From Ichthyosporea sp. XGB-2017a (Eukaryota; Opisthokonta; Ichthyosporea): a stretch of 34,881 bases of DNA. The notes under the pieces are model-generated. The model was not told the DNA's origin and made no database searches. It saw only the letters and a program-made list of their open reading frames with translations. Positions 29,354-34,881 of the stretch are shown one piece after another. Numbering within the stretch: the stretch's first letter is position 1; every line of letters begins with the position of its first letter. The stretch spans positions 1 to 34,881 of the forward strand of contig PDIM01010447.1 of assembly GCA_002811675.1 (NCBI GenBank), read 5' to 3'. Position numbers and translations under genes: made by a program.

Positions 29354-29890
29354 TCACAATATAGAGCAAACAGAACATACTCTATCACGTTTGTATGTTC
29401 TCTTGCGTAGTTCTTCCACCTTATCTGACTCAATCTCTCCCCCACTCTCTAGTCTGCTCTCTAGCACTTCCTTCACAGCCTTCCAAATTTCATTCAGCAC
29501 GGGGCGGTCACTCGCACCTCCAAGATTCGTCACCTTTGGCTCGATAGCCCATGCGTACAAGGGCGTGTCTTGGCTAGACTGGATAATCAGCAGTCCAGGC
29601 TGCGCCATAAAATATGGAGCGTAATGCCTACTCTCAGAAAGAACAATGTGGATCCAGTTCCTTTCAGCTAAACCATGTACAATTTCATTTTTAGGATCTG
29701 ATACGATTTCAAAATCGCACTTCCATTTACTTCTAGCTGAGATTTAATATCAGCAAGGCATGATTGGATATTCAGCAGCTGGTTCTCCTCCCTCACACGA
29801 ATTAGATCCTCCCACAGGCCCATAATGGAACCCAGTCCAGTCCAGGAGCCAAATCAAGTGCAAAAAAAATAACACAAAACACTTCTTGAC
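29354..29890 (-). pseudogene. Frameshifted thioredoxin-fold (AhpC/TSA, peroxiredoxin-like) gene
   Basis: Three minus-strand frames together look like one thioredoxin-fold protein. About 29890-29850 encodes a beta strand (CFVLFFLHLIW). An ATG at 29823 opens MGLWEDLIRVREENQLL and a helix ending LEVNG. The third frame, about 29740 to the TGA at 29354, gives KCDFEIVSDPKNEI, then YFMAQPGLLIIQSSQDTPLYAW and NLGGASDRPVLNEIW, the order seen in AhpC/TSA-type peroxiredoxin-like proteins (SDP motif, G-x-hydrophobic strand, Y-x-W, RP). Two frame changes with no room for normal introns, plus missing residues around the usual catalytic Cys, indicate a relic or sequence error; a T8 run sits at the first shift. 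Family call is tentative. Confidence 0.35.
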
Positions 29891-30056
29891 TTTATTAAAA
29901 CTTATTTTAAGAGACCTCACTCGACCATTCTTTTTTATCTTCACTACTGTAGTAACTATTTTTTCTTTTTCTGTGCCAGAATCCTCACGTAGAATATTAT
30001 TTGAAGATTTGGAGTTGTTATGGTGCTTATAAGCAAGAGTTTGAATACTGTCTTGT

Positions 30057-32573
30057 TTAGTTCGGATCTTTATCAATAGCTTCCTGGGCGAGTTCGAATG
30101 TTTTTTCAAAGATGACTGTGAAAATTGCAAAAGCATCACCGGAAAAGAATGATTTGATTTTATCAATAAAAGTTTGCGGACCAATGATTTGATCCGTTTC
30201 TTTGCCTCCATTATTATTGTTCGTTTCATTGCCTCCACTATTACTCTCCGTTTCATCGTCTGACCCACCAAATACTCTCGATATTGCACCTCTTCTTTGC
30301 AAAATTTGGTGAAAGGATCTTGTTCCCCTTCTAGACGCCATTGTTTCTTGTGCTTTTTCATTGACTTGTTGTGCAAGTACCGTATCGTCTTTGGTGATCA
30401 TAGGTTTCTTTAACTCTTCTGCGCTTTCAGGAGCTGTCTTATGACCTGTCTCGGCGTTCAAAAATGCTAATTTTTCCAAAACCTTCTCTCCCATTTCTTT
30501 GCCTTGGCCATCTCTTCTGCGTCTCAATGTAGCATCTTCAACAGCACCGTTCTTATCGCGTCCTATCATTCTCAAAAGTCCAATACCTACACCCGACACA
30601 AGTGCTTCTGAAGATACAGATGCCATATTAATAGCAACATTATATAATTTTGGATCACTTGTTGTGTACAGATAAGTAATCATTCCATTAACCTGACAAG
30701 CACCAGCTGCATCAAAATCAACCACAAAATCAACTCCTGATGTTATTAGCTTGGACATAACCGAAGAAACAAATTTCCAGAATCGAGCTGAACCATCAAT
30801 CACTCCAGTTTCCGGATTGCTGTCAACGAAAAGGGAAATAACCCAGCATGAAAATCGCCATTTAGGAATAGTTTCGTCGGCTTTAGAAGCCCCCTTTCCT
30901 TCTCGTATGGTGCATTTTCCTGAGTTTGTTTGAAGGACGTAGTCACTTGCGACATCAAGAATATCCAGCATTGAGTAAAAGTCTCTCTGTTTCTCTTTCA
31001 CGACCTTTTTTAATCTCAAAATATTACAATCGACAGCAATTTCCTTCAATTGTTCTGCTGGATGAGCTATACAATCCGACCACCAGCCACTTGGTCTAGT
31101 CAATTCGCATCCACTGCTGCTTTCATAGTGACATACACCAGAGGGATTTTCAATTAGGTTGTTTAATTCGTCGATTTTGTCATTATATTTTTGGACGTTA
31201 TTTCTAACCGTGTGGCTGAGAAACCAAATCATCTCCGCTGCTTGCTCAGTTACCCATTCAATGATTTCACGAACATATTCTTCTTCATACACGGCGTCTA
31301 TAAATCCTTGTCCCATAGTGATCTTGCCAACACACCCTTCCACATCGGTCACAAAAGCACGGTCGGGATAAAGACTCCCTTTCACTAGGGTACCGTTTTC
31401 GCTTTTCTTTAGGCCTGTTGGAAGATACCCATATCTGCAAGAAGAAACAGTCTTGTAGTCTTCAGTACACAAAATAACGTCTTGGACAAGTTTGATATCC
31501 AAAAATTTTCTGTATACACTCACAACACATTTACTCAGGGGTTTTGATACAGAAGTAACAAACTTCGTCTTAACCTTTTTCCACAATTTGGATACTGCTC
31601 CCGCAGCATTCGACATTACGTCATAAATATGCTTATTTAGATCTCCAATATAACTGGTAACTTCGTCCCAGATACTTTTATCATCCTCGGAGCTAAACAC
31701 AGTTTCTTCATCTGTATCAGTATATATCTTTGAAGAAACTCCAGTAGTGGGTACACTTCTTGCTGCTCGGAAGAGTCCGCGCCTTTTCTTGTCAGAGTCG
31801 AACTTTACTCCAAAAGACTTTAAAGCTGCTTTGTACATACAGGAACCCCATCGATCAAGGGCATACATTTCATACAAGAACACTTCGCCAAGATAGTCGT
31901 TACCATCTCGCTTATCACCCATGCCATCGCTAAAGTCAACCTTGCTAACACGATTGGCTATTTCTGTTGCACCTGCCGACTGTAAAGTCTTATTGACACT
32001 TCTTACGTAGTCCATCAAGTCAAATAGTGAAACACCTCCAACTTGGCCAATAATTGTGCTACCATGGCTAGTAGTTTTGACAACATCGCGTTCATAACAA
32101 AAGGGTCCTACACGGGCCTGGTAATAATTGCATTCAAAGCAAGTGATTGGAATGTCCGTAACCGTTGAGTATATTCCTTTCAAAAACCCAGGAATAGTTC
32201 GGCCTTCATGAATTGCGCTGCACTTCTGGGTATAGGCAATATACCCCTGCTTTGTTGCATTGAAAGTCAATGAGCCACAACCAATTTTGTCATAGTGAAG
32301 CTTTTCTATTTTATCAGTAACATATGTGACAAACTTAAAGACGCTATTGTAAACTTTGGACGCTAGGTCTTTTATGTAGTCAAAAGCAGGGAGAAATCTA
32401 CGTTCCTTGTCATTACTGACATTCTCTTCCCAAGCACCGGAAAGGTCGTTAAGAAGGGTCCTGTGCTGGGCGACCTCTGGCTCACGACTGAGTCGCTGGT
32501 CAGCATTGCACGCGGCAAGTAAGGCAAGGGTGAATACAAAAGCCAAAAGAAACAGAGCCTGTAGCTTAAACAT
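30057..32573 (-). CDS. Large orphan secreted protein, Cys-containing, with dibasic sites
   Basis: Single exon, 838 residues from an ATG at 32573. Residues 1-24 form a clear signal peptide (LQALFLLAFVFTLALLAACNA). No further membrane span is evident. Cys residues are spread in clusters, for example ITCFECNYY near 145 and PFCYE near 158, and there are several N-glycosylation sequons (NVS, NAT, NKT, NGT). KKRR at 262-265 followed by LFRAAR, and RRRR near 676, resemble furin/kexin-type cleavage sites that could divide it into three parts. A Gly/Asn-rich linker (SNSGGNETNNNNGG) precedes a final amphipathic helix (about 800-838). I recognise no family. A secreted or vacuolar preproprotein is the best guess. 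Shadow ORFs overlap its C-terminal end in another frame. Confidence 0.7.
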   Translation of the reverse strand: MFKLQALFLLAFVFTLALLAACNADQRLSREPEVAQHRTLLNDLSGAWEENVSNDKERRFLPAFDYIKDLASKVYNSVFKFVTYVTDKIEKLHYDKIGCGSLTFNATKQGYIAYTQKCSAIHEGRTIPGFLKGIYSTVTDIPITCFECNYYQARVGPFCYERDVVKTTSHGSTIIGQVGGVSLFDLMDYVRSVNKTLQSAGATEIANRVSKVDFSDGMGDKRDGNDYLGEVFLYEMYALDRWGSCMYKAALKSFGVKFDSDKKRRGLFRAARSVPTTGVSSKIYTDTDEETVFSSEDDKSIWDEVTSYIGDLNKHIYDVMSNAAGAVSKLWKKVKTKFVTSVSKPLSKCVVSVYRKFLDIKLVQDVILCTEDYKTVSSCRYGYLPTGLKKSENGTLVKGSLYPDRAFVTDVEGCVGKITMGQGFIDAVYEEEYVREIIEWVTEQAAEMIWFLSHTVRNNVQKYNDKIDELNNLIENPSGVCHYESSSGCELTRPSGWWSDCIAHPAEQLKEIAVDCNILRLKKVVKEKQRDFYSMLDILDVASDYVLQTNSGKCTIREGKGASKADETIPKWRFSCWVISLFVDSNPETGVIDGSARFWKFVSSVMSKLITSGVDFVVDFDAAGACQVNGMITYLYTTSDPKLYNVAINMASVSSEALVSGVGIGLLRMIGRDKNGAVEDATLRRRRDGQGKEMGEKVLEKLAFLNAETGHKTAPESAEELKKPMITKDDTVLAQQVNEKAQETMASRRGTRSFHQILQRRGAISRVFGGSDDETESNSGGNETNNNNGGKETDQIIGPQTFIDKIKSFFSGDAFAIFTVIFEKTFELAQEAIDKDPN

Positions 32574-32858
32574 GGTTCAGAATCAAGCAGTGTGTGGTTT
32601 ATAATAAGGGATTTATCTTATCACACTCCTAAAGTTCATTTTTGTTTCAGAGAGTACCATTAAAATTTCAGGAAGTAAAATTTCAAGAATTTAAATAATT
32701 TGTGCAGTAGGTCGATTAATCTCAAAAGTTATTATATAATGTAACCCTAACTGAGCTGTTCCTTAGCAACCAATATATCATCGCTCCTTGGGAACTGAAA
32801 TCTTCAGTCTTCAATCTTCACTCGTGTCCATGACAACCGTCAGCCACCGACACCGTCC
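32574..32858. promoter_or_regulatory. Divergent upstream region with an RFX X-box-like site
   Basis: Between the secreted-protein gene (-) and the small two-exon gene (+). GTTCCTTAGCAAC at 32758-32770 resembles an RFX X-box (GTNNCC / GGNAAC type). The stretch 32800-32860 has repeated cttca and gtccatgac units. Regulatory meaning is inferred. Confidence 0.3.
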
Positions 32859-33310
32859 ATGACCAAGGAGCTCCTTGGTCCACCAGCAGAGTCCAGTGAC
32901 CCAGTCCATACTCCAGTCTCCACACTCTACAGACATTTCATTTCCTCTCCTCCACCCAGCTATTGTCCATCAGCTCAACGTGAGCTGTGTGGGATTGATT
33001 CGTTTGGAGCAGCAGGATTTATGGATTTGGCTACAGCGGTGGAGTGGGACCTAGAGTTGGAAGCTCCATTTCCTCAGGTGCCCTTTTCGTTGCTAAGCAA
33101 CATCGCTCGCAAGCTCGCGAGCGGGTAAGTTCTGAAATCTGAAGATTGAATAGACACACCGGGGTCCGGGACTCAATTCCCTTGCGAAATTTTACATGTA
33201 CGATCCGTACCTGTTACAGCTGCAAATGGAGACTTTATTATCTTGCTAGTCTAACGTCCATAAGTGGGCCTGGCACACAAACGAAAGGAAGCCTGCAAGG
33301 GAAAAAGTGA
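32859..33310 (+). CDS. Small two-exon hypothetical gene
   Basis: Exon 32859-33124 begins with ATG and ends at a strong donor (AGCGG|gtaagt). A 95-base intron ends in ctgttacag, and exon 33220-33310 continues the frame to a TGA, giving 118 residues. Both splice sites and the size fit the other introns here, which is the main support. The product is hydrophilic with a Pro/Ser-rich start (SSPPPSYCPS) and a short basic second exon; no domain is recognised. A perfect 20-base palindrome overlaps codons 1-7. The stop is 18 bases from the NIT1 stop on the opposite strand. Moderate-to-low confidence. Confidence 0.35.
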
Positions 33311-33328
33311 ATCTAGCCAGTATTTTCA

Positions 33329-34539
33329 CTAAAATATATCATTTCTTCTATGATTCATCATAGGCATTTCAGTTCGAAGTCTGTGCAACAGGTTCATATC
33401 CACTACAGCACATGCAATGCCTAGTTCTAATTCAGCAAAAATAATTAAAAAAGAACGTATACTTTAGTTAGCCAACAACATAACAAGGACCTTGACGTCT
33501 CTTCATGGTACTTACCTGAGTTGCATTGACAGAGCACTGTTCCCCAAGGATCTACAATCATCGCATGCCCGTATGAAGAGCGCTTTTCGTTATGCTTTCC
33601 TGTTTGTGCCGCAGCAACGACGTAACTTTGATTCTCAATGGCGCGCGCCCTCAAAAGAACTTCCCAATGCGCAGCCCCTGTTTTTTCCGTAAAGGCGCTT
33701 GGAAAAGTCAAAATATCAGCTCCCTTGCGTCTCATAGCAAGTGATAGTTCAGGAAAGCGCAGGTCATAGCAAATGGCCATGCCCACGTTTCCCACCGGCG
33801 TCTCTACTGGGTCGCAATATTTTTCTCCTGGCTTCGTATGCTTGCTCTCCAACAAGGTGGCACCATTCTTTATCGACACATCAAACAAATGAAGTTTGCG
33901 ATATTCTTCCATGATGTTTCCCTTATCATCAACAATAACATGTGTGTTGAATATGCGTTTCGACCCTTCACCAGCTGGATTTACATCATTTTCATCAAAA
34001 GCACTTTCGTGAAACCCGCCATACGACACAAACATTCCATACTTTTTGGCAAGACTTCTATAGCGTGAGAATCGCTCTCCAGTGAGCGGCTGTGACATGT
34101 CCACAGCCTCCTGCGAGCTCCCCGATACATAATCGAACGCCTCTGGCAAGAATATCATCTATACAAGAGAGAATGAAAAATTTAACTGTAAATAAAGAAC
34201 TCTAAGAAGTGTATTTCTTTTTGGGCAAGTAGAAACCAGGAGACCGTATTGACGTACCTTACAGTCTCTGTCTTTCGCCTCAGAGATTAAAGTTTCCACA
34301 GCTGCCAAGTTACCTTCCACGCTGTCAGTGGATCTCATTTGCCCAACAGCTATTCTTTTATACAAGCTGGCCTCCATTCTATTCGCGGCGTTTCCAACAG
34401 AGGTAGAATCCTGGGTAGAATAATATGATAACATCAAATTCGAATTTGACTTTGAGATAATACGATATGTGCTACGGGATCCCACTATTCCTAACGAAAA
34501 GTATCTTTTGGTTTGTGCAATAATGTTGCAAGACCACAT
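33329..34539 (-). CDS. NIT1: NIT1, deaminated-glutathione amidase (nitrilase superfamily)
   Basis: Three exons on the minus strand: 34539-34258, 34158-33516, 33426-33329 (introns 99 and 89), joining to 340 residues. The catalytic Glu-Lys-Cys triad is visible: Glu100 in FLPEAF, Lys182 in YRKLHLFD and Cys224 in AICYDLRFPEL. The final exon (DMNLLHRLRTEMPMMNHRR) matches the ARIDLNYLRQLRRHLPVFQHRR end of animal NIT1, which fixes the splice. The first 65 residues precede the conserved IAVGQMRS start and are rich in Arg, Ser and Tyr with few acids, as in a mitochondrial presequence, though internal Mets at 36 and 55 could give a cytosolic form. NIT1 hydrolyses deaminated glutathione produced by transaminase side reactions. 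No Fhit domain is fused. Confidence 0.92.
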
Positions 34540-34881
34540 CTAGATTCAATCTCCAAAAACAAAAGACGAATAAAAAAAGCCCGGAGACAAACAGCCCCTT
34601 CTTTGGTACTTATATACCTCACAGATGTGGTTTATCAACAGACACACCTCACTTCCTTTGACTCAGCTGACTCTGCCACTTACATGTGCCACTATCTCCT
34701 CCCCAATAGTGACTCCAAAACTCCCAAACAAAAATAGGACCAAAAAGACAAAAGTCCTTTTTGCTTGTTGTTGTTATTATTTTGGAATTTTTAGTTTACT
34801 GGCAAATTATTTTTTTATCTCGCGGGGGGTGTCCTGACGTGCGCGAGAATTTTGCTTTTTTTTTTTTTTTTTTTTTTTTTT
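34540..34881. promoter_or_regulatory. Upstream region of NIT1 ending in a poly(T) tract
   Basis: AT-rich sequence with no gene. The window ends in 26 or more T (34856-34881), preceded by a short GC patch (tcgcggggggt). By position this is the NIT1 promoter; ORFs of 70-74 codons across it are unconvincing. Confidence 0.4.

Noticed and set aside
29750-30376. 208-codon minus ORF overlapping the end of the secreted protein
   Set aside because: Its first half is an out-of-frame shadow of the 838-residue gene. Only its last part may contain a piece of the thioredoxin-fold relic.
1-34881. CRISPR arrays, rRNA, tRNA or intact transposons
   Set aside because: No spaced direct repeats, rRNA-like sequence, clear cloverleaf, transposase or reverse transcriptase frame was seen. 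A covariance-model scan for tRNAs was not possible.

Overview
The window is nuclear DNA of a eukaryote with a compact genome. Many genes only read through after removing short spliceosomal GT-AG introns; the ones I could place are 62-112 bases long, usually with gtaagt-like donors. DNA is AT-rich with long poly(A)/poly(T) tracts, and there is no operon-like or bacterial feature. The gene set (TMEM87, TMEM180/MFSD13A, LRRC58-type, two PPxY alpha-arrestins, SMG8, THOC1, UBE2G2, NIT1, RNase T2) is broadly conserved in eukaryotes and fits a unicellular opisthokont-like or related protist. I cannot fix the lineage from sequence alone.

Layout. 0-6 kb: a truncated coiled-coil gene (-), a single-span membrane protein (-) and a nine-exon TMEM87-type GOLD/seven-TM protein (-), divergent from the three-exon ERAD ubiquitin-conjugating enzyme UBE2G2 (+). 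7-17.7 kb: an alpha-arrestin (-), the NMD factor SMG8 (-), a 914-base N gap whose two edges are near copies of each other, a stretch with no confident gene, and a second alpha-arrestin (+). 18-24 kb: an LRRC58-type protein (+), a secreted RNase T2 (-), a broken membrane-protein gene (+), a six-exon RPA32-like OB-fold gene (+) and a small single-span protein (-). 24.4-28.9 kb: THOC1 (+), the TMEM180-type transporter (+) and a YjjX-type inosine/xanthosine triphosphatase (-). 29-34.9 kb: a frameshifted thioredoxin-fold (AhpC/TSA-like) relic (-), an orphan 838-residue secreted protein (-), a small two-exon gene (+) and NIT1 (-).

The genes do not form one pathway. Themes are mRNA metabolism (SMG8, THOC1), ubiquitin and membrane-protein turnover (UBE2G2, alpha-arrestins, possibly the LRRC58-type protein) and metabolite repair or housecleaning (NIT1, YjjX-type NTPase). 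Organisation is tight: five tail-to-tail gene pairs, two of them with stop codons 3-18 bases apart, and several stop codons embedded in an AATAAA signal. I found no CRISPR array, no intact mobile element and no clear tRNA or rRNA gene. I see no convincing undescribed multi-gene system. The most notable items are the duplicated gap edges, two decaying genes, the orphan secreted protein and the stop/poly(A) overlaps.
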